The notes under the pieces: model-generated
Databases searched by the model: none
Seen by the model: the letters and a program-made list of their open reading frames with translations, nothing else
What the model was told of the DNA's origin: nothing
Program-made: the position numbers and the translations under genes
Shown: positions 36,801 to 50,242 of the stretch, one piece after another
How the letters are laid out: every line of letters starts with the position of its first letter
How positions within the stretch are numbered: the stretch's first letter is position 1
Assembly (NCBI RefSeq): GCF_018139145.2
Contig: NC_059471.1
Span: 201,953,494 to 202,017,493 of the forward strand
Direction: 5' to 3'
Source of the DNA: Gymnogyps californianus
Lineage: Eukaryota > Chordata > Aves > Accipitriformes > Cathartidae
DNA: 64,000 nt

Positions 36801-39800
36801 TTTGATAGTCAGTCCTTTCCTTGTATTGCCTTTCCTCCTCTCCTTTTACTGCCTTTAATTTCCTTCTCCTCTACCTCAACTCTGAAAGCAAGCTTTTGTT
36901 GAAATAAGTAATGACCAGGTGACCAGGAAGACACGTCTTAGCATTCAGATGGAGTCATCTAGTCCAAGGGCACTCTAGTCTAGCTGCCTCTAAAACCTGA
37001 TTTAAATCTCTTGGTATTAGTAGTACTAAAGCTTAGTCACACCTGTATCTCGTAACACCACCATTTAAATTATTTTATGTTAATAGTAGTGTTGTACAGC
37101 TCTTTTACTGGAGCTATCACACCTTGTAATATGTGGAACTTTTCTGCAATTTAATGAAAAACAAGTCTGAAGTTTCAACAATCGTCATTTTCTGAGAAAA
37201 TGAAATATTTTGTCAAAAACTTTGTTCATCAGCTCAGCCCGTGACGAGACACTTTAAAGCTCCCTTTCATGTTCCTCTTGATGTTAACTGCTGGTGAGAA
37301 CAGTGTGATTTGTGCAGACACTTGTGGTGTGATGGCACTGATTCACCACAGACGATCTGGCTGGTTGGGTGAGCAGCAACATTGGCTTGGAGGGAAAACA
37401 CGCCTGTGCTTTCACAGCCACAAGCCAAAATGGCATTCAGTCAAACAACTCATAAAAAAAAATGAAAGCAAAGAAAAATTGCAGGTGGAATGAAGCATGA
37501 TGGAAAAAGTAAGACGTCTGTATTTCTGGGCTCACCCTCTCTAGCAGGTGTTATTCATTTGTGACAGAATCCATGCAGAAGCTGAGGAGGTGAAAAGACC
37601 AGAAAATATATACTGTATGTGTCTAATGTTTCCACCATTCAGTGTCGTTCCACTATGACAGACATGGTAATAAGTGATATATTTATGTCCTCCATAGCCC
37701 TGCTTGCAGCAAAATAAATGCCAACCTTTAAGTAATCAGAATATTTATACTGTAGGTCCTTGGTAAGGGTACAACAGGAGTTTAGTGTTTTAATGGGCAT
37801 TTGAGCTTTTGAATACAGAAGAATTTCTTTAAACGTTTTAAAGTAAAAATTGCTTTCTTACACCTCAGACCATTAGTTTTTTTAAAAAATCATCTCTTCT
37901 AGATTAATTTATTTCACATTGGACAAAATGTGGGAAATGTCACCAAGAAAAATATCTGTTACTGAAATCAGTGATTTCATTACATCAAGAATCCCCTGCT
38001 TTCTCTGGTGTTTATTAATGCTTTTATTTTCTAAGCTTCAGCTTCTCCCAGAGTCATCATCAATGTCTCGAGAAACTGTCTTGTAGCAGAAGGACCCACC
38101 TGACTGGGCTCTCTGGTCTCCCCCCAAAGGCCACAGAAGCAACTACTGGCTTTCAAGTCTTCTTGTTTCTCCAGGTAGGAAACGGGTTAGGATTAGTAAC
38201 CGTTATGCAGCTCTGGAAAAGCAACAGGTGAAAAATCCTTCTTAAATAGACTAGCAAGCAAAGAAGAAAAAATAACTTACAGGGATGGATAAAGCCTGGC
38301 AAAGCCTTTTTCTGTGAGCAGGCACGCTTCCAACTCGGATGCTACAAAGGACCCTCTAGTTTGCACTGTCAGAGTAATGGATCAAACAGTCCAGCCAGAA
38401 GGAAGAAAAGAAACAGCGGGACACACGGAAGAGCAGATTTAAGCACGAACAGAATTGTGAAGATGCATCAATGAAATGTAGTAACTTAAAAAGGGATCGC
38501 CTAGTGAAGCAAAATAGAGGTAGTCAGGTAGCATCACTGTAAAATCCTCCATGATCCTCTGCGCTTCCTCACGTCCTGGAAGTAAGGGCAGGCACTGCTT
38601 ATTATACGGTAAAGGCAGAAGATCATGTTTTCTATCCCATTTTTATAATCTTGTAGTGACAGGCAGGGACTTTGAGTATGCGTCACAGTCCCGAGGGCAC
38701 TCATGTCCCTGCCCGCCCCGCCGGGGCCTCCCCACACCCTGCCCATGGCCCAGGACCCCATTTCAGCCCAGCCTGGGGCCACCAGCCCCTGCCCCAGTGA
38801 TGCTGTAGGGTGCTGATCTCCAGCCCTGTCACAGCCTTGCCTGAACAAGAAAACAAGGGTTTTTCCTGCTTCACTGAATGGATTGCACAACTCCCCTAGG
38901 CTTCAAGGGGGCCAGGACATGGTCCATGGCATAGTTCCAGTCATCTACTGTATGGTGCAGCAGGTGATCAATTTAGCTCAAAACTAATGAGTTTTTTGAG
39001 CATCTTATTTCCTTACTGCATCCTCATTTTTTTAAAGATGTTCTCTTGAAACAGACACAGCCTCTAGCATTTATTAAATATGTTTTTCCAGTTAATCTCC
39101 AGTCCATAACATTGCCAATACTCTCAAAGATGATCCAATATGTATTAGTTGTCTTCTTGGTATGACATGGTAGAGGAGTTTTGTAATCTTTCCTGTAATA
39201 TACCCAAAAGGGGTACGTTTTTCACTGCTGATTGAAATGCTCCCTGAATGCCAGAAATGCACTCATCAGCATTTCAAGTGATGTATTTATCTGAAGTAGT
39301 TTCCTTCTGATAATTTCATTTGATGAATAGAAAATGCAGCTTTCAAATCACTGTAAATCAAGACAAGAATTTATGAAGAACATTTATAAAAGCAAGATTG
39401 GGTCAGATATGCTAGCCTTGGTTGCTAGTGGATGTTTTATTTTCTTGCGATGTTGCCACCTTACAGCAGCCCATTCAAATCCAACATCAACTTATTACAG
39501 TTCACTACTCAGCAAAAGATACAGCTGTGTTGCTCGTGTGAAGAATATGGCCATATAATTCAGCTGGCTTTAGCACGCTGGGACCTACATCAAGATTACA
39601 TGAAGGCAAAACTCTCTCAAAGCTTTTAACACTAAATTGTCAGCAAGAGGATTCTGTTTTGTATTTTTTTTTGCCACTGGGAGCCAATTATTTGAACGAA
39701 GCTCAGTCTCTCCCCCCGCCATTGCTTCTGCTCTGCTACATCTCAAAAACCAGCTTCCAGCATTCCCCACAGACTTTATTATCCTAAAAGGAGGGAGAAT

Positions 39801-42117
39801 AAACATTTTGTCTTATATGTTTGATATGTGCAGATAAATCTGTGAACTTATTTCAAGTTTCCAGCAAAAAGAAAATGCTTAGGATGGATAATGAGCAATT
39901 GAAGACAGTAATCTTACAATATTAAGCTAGAAATCTGAATTTACAGCCTAGCTTTCTGTAAACACAATTACTGAGAAATGCAGGTTGATTTTATTAACTT
40001 CCAAAAACCCCAAGGCAGATGAAAACAAAAAGTAAGTGCCATAAATTATTCCAGCAATTTTTTCATTTAAAATGATATAAAAACCCAAGGAGGACGCAGC
40101 AACTACTGATAAACTATACTCTACCTTGAAAATTTTACAATAGTCTTGCTAGTTGCTCTGTCAAAATACATTTCAAGTTGCCAGGAAAGACAACCATTAC
40201 ACTTCCCACGTACTCTGCTGTGTCTTCATGTGCTGAAAACCAAAGGAAAAGGTTTCCTAAATTTTCCTTGAATAGAAAGAGCTTCGATAGCAGCACTGTA
40301 AAGAAATCAGAGCAGCCCACTGACTGATGCTTTTCGTTATGAATGCTTCTCTCTCCAGCCTACCCCTGTGCTAAAATTATGCCTTTTGTTTTCACCACCA
40401 ACTCGACCACGGACAGGATGCCATGTGCACAGTCTGTCTGTCTGCAATGAGGCATGTTTGTGCTGTGCTTTCATGTATAGCATTTCAACGCTGCCTTACC
40501 ACAGGCTGCTAGATGCGGCTGTGATGCCAACCCAAGGGTTTGCATTTCTCTCTCTGTCTCTGCCAGTTCTCCTGGGGCTCTCCCACAGCAGATCAGAGAA
40601 GGGAGACCATTGCCTGCACCCCTTCACGGTCAGTGGCTGGTTGGACCTCAGAGCAGGTTGGACTCTTGGCGATGTCTGCCATCCCATCGGCCTTTCCAGC
40701 CCACCTCTACATACATGCAACGTAGCATCATCTGAATGGGCCTTTTGCACTTCAGGATATGACCCCTTCCACAAATGCAACCATTACCTGCTGGAGAGCC
40801 GGGCAACGGCTGGGCAACCCCAGCGGTGCCATTAGTGCCTCTGGTTAGTGGAGGGTGCCAGCACTGTGGGTCTGCCATCATAACCTGCCCAGGCACATCA
40901 CCCGCTCCTATCCCACCTTCCCATGTGGAGCACAGCAGCGCTGGTGACTGTGTCAAATTAGAGACGCCAGAAAGGCATATTTAGTTAGAGAAGCATCTGG
41001 TAATTCGCTAGAAACATTCATGCACACGAAAAAGCATTGTTTACCACTGCAAACCCTTCTGTGGGTCCACGTTCTTGCTATGCACTGGCAGCTCCTTCAT
41101 GAGCCTGGAAATAATTCATGGGGTTATTTTTGGTAATGTCCCATTGTCTTATTATGCCAAGATTAAATGGGATAACAGATGCAGTAATTAAAAATGAAAA
41201 AGTGACAGTTATTTTTGGCTCAAATAGTTACTATTAACTGACATGGTAGATGGGTTTTTAAAGCCAAAATATATGCAACAGCAGTCAGAATAGCTGTTGT
41301 TTCCCTGCTGTTTATGAAAGGCTTATGAATCATGACCTACACCCAGCCAATTGCATACCTTTATTTCAGATGCTATTTAAATTACATTTCATTTAAACGA
41401 AGAGATTGAACTAAGGAAATATCTGAGGGTTTTGTCAGGCTTTGTCTGACATCAAAAATCAGATGACTGTGTATCTTGATTTCCAGAAGAACATATGAGA
41501 CTAATTAATAAACTAAAATAAACAGGAGACATACCCTGTGCTGACCTGTAAAAAGACCATGTTGAACGATACTGCGTATTTAAAGGCAAATGAAATCTGT
41601 ATGAATATGCCATTTGCTTACTTTGTTTCTAAAGCACGCACTCATTTTGAAGTCTTAGTTACTGTTCAAAAAAATTGTGTCAGAGAAGCAAGCTGTGAAG
41701 AACAGGTGAATACTAACCAAGAAACACAGAAAACAAGAAATAACGATGCCTAGCACTCCTCATATTAAAATAAATCACGGTCAGGGTGGTGTCTTACTAC
41801 TAGTTAGCCTTGTGACTCATTTCTCGTATAGTGTATTGGGATCTGATCACAGTGCTTCATTGGTAAGATTCTTGGAGATGATAAGGTTTTCAGAGATGAG
41901 CACACTGTCAGTACTCAACATACAGTAAGTAACAAAATCTGTTGTTTCTTTCAGTGCACAGAGCTGCTTTGTCTTTTTCTTTGTGTGTGATCTAACAGAA
42001 CCTGGAAGACATTCAGACATTTTGGTAGATTGCATGCTTGCCAGTTGGGTATCGTACAATCTCCTTTATCGGTGCTTACTCAGGTGCTTACCTACCCACA
42101 ATAACAACAACATTGCG

Positions 42118-42178
42118 TATGTGTGCATATATATATAAAATATTGGTAATTATGTACCTCTCTATATATGCACACATA
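42118..42178. repeat. Perfect 16-bp inverted repeat with 29-nt spacer
   Basis: Left arm TATGTGTGCATATATA (42118-42133) and right arm TATATATGCACACATA (42163-42178) are exact reverse complements. The arms are partly TA/TG dinucleotide, so a microsatellite origin is likely. Confidence 0.9.
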
Positions 42179-44199
42179 TATAGTTAATTATTTTGCAACT
42201 TTAAAACAAATTGCAAACTTAAAAACTGTTAAAAAACTTAACATTTTAAACTTAATAACTTAAATATGTTAGACTTTAAACACAATTATTTAGAATTCAT
42301 ATTATTTATAACTGTAGGACCAGGTCTATGCCATTTAGGTCCCTGAACTTAGATGGAGAATGTCTTCCTTTGGAGGCTAGCAAAGACTTAGGGACTTACT
42401 TGATAAGGACTGATTCACTTGGGAGTGAATTGTGGTAGCAAATGAAATGTGCTCAGAATCATCCTCTGCTTTTGATGCCGACTGACTGGCATCAAGAGAC
42501 GAGCACTGACTCTCCATCAGCCATGTTCCTTAACCTGCTGGCTCACTCCCTGGCTCTGCTTTGGGCCACTCTGCCAGCTCTTTCCTGGACAACCTGAACA
42601 TGGTTGCTGGATAATTCCCTGCAGGAACAGCTTCCTGGTGGCAAAGTGAACAAGACTACAGCAGGTCTGACTCCCGCTACCCTCCTCTCTTCTCCAGTGC
42701 TATCTGTATGGAATTTGCAGCTCGAATCCCCTGCATGTCTCATGGCATCTCCAGAGCATGCAATATGTATTGATGGTGCTGGGATATTACAACGCAAGTA
42801 TGGCAGGCAGCAGCACAACCCTCACGTTATTTCAGAGCCTTTGAACTGAAAAAAACGCAAACACAGAAGAATAATGATGTTTTAGGTCCTCAGGTGCATG
42901 ACACTGGGTCCAGCAGAGACTCAGGGCTTGGAGTGACGTGGAGCTGATGTGGCCCCAGAAAGACCTGGCCCGAAGCAAATGAATTGAGATAATCTGCGTT
43001 GCCTGGCTTCAGAGCCAGGAATCAGACCCGCTTTCATTTAGCAATACAGACATGCCCTTGCAGCTTCTGAAGCTTGAATGGGGTGGGATGAATCCCACCT
43101 CATGTCTCTAAATGTTATTGACAACCCTCTGTCTTCCCAGCCCCAGACATTTGCCAGGCAGGCTGAACCCACCCAGAAGAATCTGCATGCTGAGACTGAT
43201 TGGCACACACATCATTTTAACTTACCTAAAATCAAGTTAAATTTGTCAGGATCAGCCGCAGTACTGATGAGGTCCAAAGGAGGCTGCTAGTTGGTAAAAC
43301 AGGTAGACAATGACCAATAACTTTAACTTTCACCTTAATCCTCCCTTGGAAGAATGGATAACCTTTAGTATACGGTGCTATTCCTGCACCCAGACAAATA
43401 TCATGAGTCTTTAACCATCTTGTAGGGTATAATAGCCCTTAAACTTTCCTGTTTCCTTAAACCACCTTAAAAAAGTTGTGAAAATGTGTGGTGAAAACCA
43501 CTGCAGAATTTATAGCTGCAATGTCAGAGTTAATTTGTATTCCCATAAGATCAGTACTAAGAATATACTAGTTTTTCTTGTTAAGATTATGTGGGAGAAA
43601 GCTGTCTCTTCTTATCGACCCATCATTTCCAGAGCCTTATATTAGCATATATCAGTAGTAACTGCACCAAATTTGTTCTCACTTAAAATGAGAGCAAGAG
43701 AATTCAGTTCTGCTTCTTACATACTCCTAAATATAGCCCTAGAAAGAAAAATAATGAAAAAAACCCCAAACCTGTTAAGGCATATCCTACGACTAGGGAC
43801 ATTCCTTAGCTATAAGAACTTGGTCAAGGACTGTATATCTCTGAGCTCATTTACACTGGCTGCACGTAAAGGAATTCTCATTGCAAGCCCTGGATAACTT
43901 ACTAGCTTTAAAAAAAGGTAATCATGATATTAATTTATCCCCTTTGTCTATAATGTCAGGTAATGTATTTTGGCAAGCATCACTTATAGCTAGAATTATT
44001 CTCCCCTGGGTAGCTGCAAATGACTCCTCTTCATCCAAATATGTCTTGCCTGTATGCACAGAGAAGCACAGGCTATCTTCCAACTTTAATCAATATTACG
44101 ATCAACACTGAATCAAATTAAAGCATATTTGCTTGGCATTTCAGATGATGAAGTAATGCTCTTCCCCAACTCCAGCAAGACACCAGGGAGTTGCAGTAG

Positions 44200-44570
44200 G
44201 TAGCTGGGAAGATCGGACCGCACAGCCCCTCCTCGGAGCTGTTGGGGTCACTTCATCACGCGCTTGAGCACGGTGGACGATGCCCGTTTTGGCTGGCAGA
44301 GGACCAGGTGATGCGGGTGAAAGCCTTCCGGGCACCGACATGCGGAGAGCTGCAGCGCTACGGATTTCTCCTTGGGGAGAGACGCAGGCAGGCGACAGAA
44401 ATTTATTGCAGCGCCTTTGCAGCCTCCGCTGGGGGAGGTCTGCCGCAGATGAAGCCCTTGACTCCCCTGGTCGTCCTCTGTTCTCACGGCTCTGCTGGGG
44501 TAGAGATGCTGCTTCTGCTCCTGCGGCGGCTGCTGCTTCTCCAGCCCACGCTTTGGCAGGGTCGCTTGAC
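44200..44570. other. CpG-rich, GC-rich patch in the gene desert
   Basis: By eye this roughly 370-bp stretch has around 60 percent GC and around 25 CpG dinucleotides, close to the expected number for its composition and far above the neighbourhood. A 144-codon frame on the minus strand (44575-44141) starts MKSSDPAKAWAG and is Ala/Arg/Ser-rich; I do not recognise it. It could be an orphan CpG island, a first exon, an enhancer, or a GC-biased patch. Confidence 0.45.
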
Positions 44571-47500
44571 TTCATTTTAAATATTTATTGGACATTTGGT
44601 CTAATGCCCATTACTTGGGAAGTGTCTTATATGATGGGTATAAAAGCAAAGGCCAAGTTTTTTGCAAGAGGCTGGCCTACAAAAAAGCAATCTCTGATTG
44701 TTTGTTGCTGCGAACACACATCTCCGGCTGTATTTCAGGCGTTCCCCTCGGAGTGACATTTCTGTGGTGCTTTTCTTTACTTTAAGTGAGGTTTATTCTT
44801 CAGAACCTGCAGAGCAGCTCTGCTGATTAGCCTCAAAAAGTAGACAGTAAGTGAGAATTTATTCTAGATAAACATTTGAAAATTTTGTATCTGGACTGAA
44901 CACATGTGACACAAGAACAAATATTCGATACCTCCTTCAGGACTAATTGGAGAAGCCCAGTTAGAAAGTTTGCATAGAAATCAATCATTTCCAATTCTAC
45001 ATGAATGCTCACATAAATTCTGTGCTCTACAAAATCAGAGGAGTGAGCACATTTATTACCATTAGTCACACACATGGCGCTCTGCAATATTATCTAGAGA
45101 AGTTGGAATGATTCTTTGTGCCAGAGCAATAGCTTCCAGCTCAAAATGCAGATCACGCACCACAGACTTTATTTATGGCCTTTATCCCCGCTTCCTCGCA
45201 AACAGCAGGGCTGGATGGACAAAATGTTAAAAAGAAGTATCAGAAATCTCTGGAAGGCTTAGGAGAGCAGCTAGTGTCTTTTATCTGGAAATCCTCTCAT
45301 GCCTATGTTTCAGCATTTGAATGTTGTTTTTTTAAAAGCGTCTGAAGTCCAATTTTCAGGTCTAAATGGCTGAAGTAGGTTACTCTACAGCTATAGTAAT
45401 AGCATGCACTAAACAAGTGCCAAAGTGTGTGCAGCAAAAGGGAGGAGAAGCGTTTCAGTGTCATACGGTGAAGGACTGTCTGGCACCTGACATTTTTATC
45501 TCAACTATCTGTCCCACACTCTACAGCTCACCTTCAACACCCACCTTACAGAGGAAAAAAATGTGACCCTGAGAATTTAAACAAAACAGCCAAAGCTTGA
45601 TTTTCTACTGTTTTGTATGCCTTGCGATGATTTATGGCTCTCTAGAAGGAGGGTAAAGTTGCTCTGAAATGTGACCTACCTCGAGAAGAAGCAGTTTTCA
45701 CCAATTTTGTTTCCCCAGTGTAGAACGTAAATCACCGCACGATCTGCAAGGTGAGCGCCCTGAGCAGACTTGTCCTCTCTTTCTGCGGTTCTGTTTTAAG
45801 GCCATTTCACAGCTTAATTTCCAGCCAGTGCCACTGGGAAGAGTAGAAGGGGAGGTGGCTCGTAGGCATTTCTCCACGCTCGGCTGGCTCAGGGCCGGAT
45901 CGCAGCTCTGAGTTAAATCAGGGGCAGGACCGGTGGAGAAGGTGGGTGTCACGGGGAGCTGAACCACAGTCGTGTGCCACGGGCCGTCCCCAGCTGCTGG
46001 TGGGCACACAGCACTGTGCCAGGCACTCAAAGGTACACGTTTCAGCTGTTTGTGCCCCCTGAGAGCACAAATTATAATGATGTTTTTTGTAGACATCTGT
46101 GTCTCTAGACATTGTCTGCATAGCTTTTCCTATAATTATAGATTTGTAATTATGTACTTAATGATGACACCCCCTCTGTCTGATGATAAATATATTTTTA
46201 CATAATAGCACTTAAGCATTATGTATTTACTAATCAAAAAGAGATTCGCACTGCAAGTGAAGAATTACAAATTAATTATACCATACCTTTAATTATACCA
46301 TAAATAATCTGAATCGTTTCCCAATAAAGCATATTAGAGCTCTGGTAAGGCACTTACCCTGGGTGCCTGCAATGGTCTGCCTCTCATGCTTACATGCCAG
46401 TGTAAGAAATCCAAAATGTTAAGTTTTCATTACTACTGCTTCTGAAGTAACTGCAGTGCACTTAAAATAGATGTACAATTCATGAAAATGAATCATTAAA
46501 AGGGATTGAGTTGAATTGTGCCTGGCAGATGTTGTCACAAACATTGCTGAAATACTTAAACACTTCTTCCAGCAAGCGACGATAGGATGCTTGGCAGCGT
46601 AATTATCCCATAGCCAGAGAAGTAATGCTTTTCATGCTAATGCAAGAAAGGCTTCGTAAGCAACCTTGTGGAGCTCTACTGCACAGTTATGATGCTCCTT
46701 CCTCATCTGTTGGATAGCTCTTGGACAAGGCTACAGCATCCTACCCATAGTTGTCCCACACCTTAGCCCTGGAAACATTAGAAGTTGCAGGCAGAAGGAC
46801 GCAGAGGTCCCGCTTGGAGGCTGCGTTGCCGGCAGCTGACGCCGGTCTGGGCTGAGCCGTGCTCCTTCCCCGGGGCTCTGCGTGCAGCCCTCCCTGCTCA
46901 CCTGGCTGAGCTGGTGCACGCGGCTCATCTGCCTCTCTGATCCAGCAGGGTTTCGGTAGGGTTAATTTTTAGCCACAGAAACCTGAGTGGGGCAGAGAAG
47001 GAGGAAATCCTGGACAGCAGTCAGGCACCGGGTTGGTTTAAGCTGGCCAATGCCCTGAAAATAAGGTTTTGAAACACATGGTATCTTTCTGCGTCATTCC
47101 TGCTGAAGAGCTGGGTCAACGCCAGAAGTGCTTTGGGAAGTATTGTATTTGCATGACCTGCAGTGGCTGGTTTGCATCGTCTCTTTGGGCGCAGACAGTT
47201 TTGTTAAGAGGGCTTGATCGTAGGCAGGTCTACAGGGTCTCCAAGACATTGCTGTGAGTTTGATTGAACCCCATCTTGTGTGAGTTCGTTTTGGTGTTTA
47301 AATATGGCAGGTCCACACCAGACTCTTCTTCATGTCACGTATGGTGGATGCCCAGCCATCTTCCTGTGATACAGGGAACACAGACTGATGGGTAATTCCA
47401 CTCACATGATACAAAATGTCATTTTTTACTTGTCCATTAATGTATGCCCAAATAAGACTAGTGTATGTAGGGATGAATCTTTACTGGCAGGAAAACATCT

Positions 47501-49940
47501 TGGTTTGAGGCTCATTTTAACTTCTGGAGGAAAAGGGCCTTATCAGTTTCTTCAGCAATTGAACAAAGTATGCAGTCTCCCACCTTATCTAGGATTTGAG
47601 TAAGATCCACGCTAACTGCTGATGACTTCAAAGCACACGGCACCTAAACATACTTTGACAGGTGATTTTTTTTCTGTGTGTAACTGAAAAGACTACATCC
47701 TGGCAGAGGAGTTTATCAGTTGTTCTAGCCTAGCTAATGAGCTTAGTCTTCTTTCTGTACTGCTGAAATTATACAAAGTGTCTGCCTGAAGGAGGCATAT
47801 TGATCAAATCTTGCTTCAGCTCTGAGCACCAAGGAGCTAACTCACTCCGATCTCGTACGTGGAGGTTTCCTCACCCGCTGCAGGGTCTGCCCAGAGGCCG
47901 AGCTGTTTGCTGCTCTCAGTTCAGCTGTCAGCACCTGGTGATCTACGGCAGGCTGGTCGGTTAGCTAGGGAAACAGTAAGTGGTTGGGTTACCTGAAACA
48001 TTTTTCTTTGCATCATCCATGCATGATGGGGAGCAGGCCTCCAAAATGAGCATCTGTCTTATGACAGATATCCTTCATGGCTGAATCTCACTGTGTTCAT
48101 GTAACTTCAAAGATGCAACTATTCTTGTTATGAGATCAATCATTCCTTCTACCTCTGGGTTACTAAGTTTTCTGATGACTAGGAATGACTCCTCATTTGG
48201 CATTTTCTATTTCAGCATATTCAGAGTCTGGACAACATATTTTGCAGCATTTTACACTTTTAATTTTGTCCATTTCTGGTGCACAAATGGTAACAGCTTG
48301 AGTGGTGAGGAGATTCTAGAGCCACAGCCTTTCTATAGCACATCATCTCTAAGCAGTGCTATCAGTGCTTCACAAATCCTTTGCACTCTGTTTTTCCTTC
48401 TGATGAAAGGTCTGTTCTGTTTCCTGGGTTATGAATCCGCGCACAGCCTGTCTCAGTAACTCCTTAAAGCTTTCTTCCTTCTCAGAGTTATTGCTGCTGT
48501 GCTCTTTTTACGTAACACCACCCAAGAGCAATTTTTTTCTGCATAAGCACGCAGTGATGTTTCTAGTTCCTCCGAACCTGTGGCCCATCACCCTCCTCCA
48601 TGGTTTCACCAACATCCATCAGCGTGCCACCACTTTTGGAAAGCTATATGGTACCTGGCCTGGCAGCAGCTGGGTGAACTGCCCAAATGAGATGGGGCGT
48701 TGGGCTCACTGCACCCGCACATAGCTGATTGCCACGGCTGGTGGTGGGCTATGTCTCTGGGTAAACCTAAGTTCCCTGGGTAAACCCACATCTAACGGGG
48801 CAGCCAAGACTTGTCATCAGTAAAGCAGCATTTGGTTTCTCTCTTCTTAGCTATGGCACGTCTTGCCCGAAGCCCCTTCTGAAAGTGAGAAGGAGAAACT
48901 GTGGCAGCCTGAGAGCATTTTTAGAAGAATAAAAAAACGGGAGACTGCAAAATGGCTTTTTCATCCTACTGCCGAGCACATGTTAACGTAATTTAAAAAC
49001 GCAAGTGCTGCGTGTGTCGTGTATGCTAATATTGTTTTGCCTTTTAACTGAGGGCCCTTCTTTCCTGTAAAGCTGGCAGTAGGGATGTCTGTTGAAGGAC
49101 TGGTTGGTGTCTTGAGCCTAAGAAACCCATCTGTTTATATTAAAAGATTGAAAAGTTCCTCTCATTATCAGAGGTCTGTAACCAAGTTCCCCAGAGAAAA
49201 AATGAATCAGAGAGCACTTGTATTTTCCTGAGCATAACAAATAACGAAGCTTTCAGGAGACAGCTTTTTTTCAGGAAAGGCACCATATTTTTAATACTTT
49301 TAGGCAAGAAAAAGCCTAAAAGTGTTTGAGATTTCAAAGTCACTCCTGAAGGAATAACTAGCTCTTCAGAGGGCTGGAATGCAAGGCAACACCCCAGGGA
49401 ATATCCTGATTTCAGAAAAAACAGTGTTGGTGCTGTTACCAGCGTAACAAAGAGCCCTAAAATGTTCCTGTGCCCTATGTAAAGGCACATCAAGTTTTAC
49501 TTTCCAATTCATAGTCCTCACTAATCACTACAAATTAATAATACCACAATTTCCTTTCCATGTGAGGGTGAATTTAAGATTCTTTACAATTTGATAAGAA
49601 AACTGACATCCCTGTTTTACAATTGCCCCATAATTTGCTTCTGATGGTATTCACCAGTACATGAAAGCCCTGGCTCCAAATCCCTTCTCTCTCTTACCAC
49701 ATACTCGCTGAAGAAGCGACTTTTCCCTAGCGAGAGCCATAGCACACATGTGGCTCAGTCGGTGTTCGGCCGCTAGCGCCAAGCAGAGCAAACCCTGCCA
49801 CAGGAAGGTGAAGGAGACCCACCGGCCGACCCGGTGGAGACCACATATTAGCCAAGTCTATAAACAGACTCAGAGCAGGAACTGTTGTTTCATGACTTGC
49901 ATTAAGCCTAGAATATAATTAACACTTAACAAATAGCACT
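44571..49940. other. Gene-free interval
   Basis: No recognised exon. Moderately GC-rich patches lie near 45.8-46.0 kb and 46.8-46.95 kb. AT-rich homeodomain-site-like runs (TAATTA/ATTA) occur at about 46230-46340 and 46440-46650. A small GC-rich cluster lies at about 49720-49860. Confidence 0.35.
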
Positions 49941-50242
49941 AATCATAGAATTGTTTAGGTTAGAAAAGAATTTTAAGATCATTGAGTCCAACTGTTAATG
50001 TAGCACTGCCAAGTCCACCACTAAACCATGTCCCTAAGCACTACATCTACACGTCTTTTAAATACCTCCAGGGATGGTGACTCAACCACTTCCCTGGGCA
50101 GCCTGGTCCAATGCTTGACAACCCTTTTGGTGAAGAGATTTTTCCTAATATCCAGTCTAAACCTCCCCTGGCGCAACTTGAGGCCATTTCCTCTTGTCCT
50201 ATCGCTTGTTACTTGGGAGAAGAGACCGACACCCACCAATGA
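49941..50242 (-). mobile_element. CR1 LINE, 5'-truncated 3' end (302 bp)
   Basis: The plus strand begins AATCATAGAATTGTTTAGGTT, the antisense of the CR1 3' terminus with its ATTCTATGATT tail. It continues through CTAAACCATGTCCCTAAGC and TCCAGGGATGGTGACTC. The minus-strand frame (50239-50021) encodes the end of the CR1 reverse-transcriptase ORF ([14 protein letters not shown], then [20 protein letters not shown]), open for 72 codons. The 3' end is intact and the 5' end is truncated, as usual for CR1. It is less diverged than the copy in ALG10 intron 2. Confidence 0.92.

Larger units (their letters stand above)
28551..44140. other. Gene-free interval
   Basis: About 15.6 kb with no recognised gene. 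It contains the inverted repeats at 29611-29636, 33792-33819 and 42118-42178, and slightly GC-richer patches near 34.4-34.65 kb and 38.65-38.8 kb. The AT-rich stretch at about 41090-41400 has the look of conserved noncoding DNA, which I cannot test. Open frames of up to 155 codons (40368-40835) are composition artefacts. Confidence 0.4.

Noticed and set aside
40368..40835. 155-codon plus-strand frame
   Set aside because: No recognisable motif or splice context, Cys/His/Ser-rich as in random GC-balanced DNA, and overlapping frames on the other strand are equally long.
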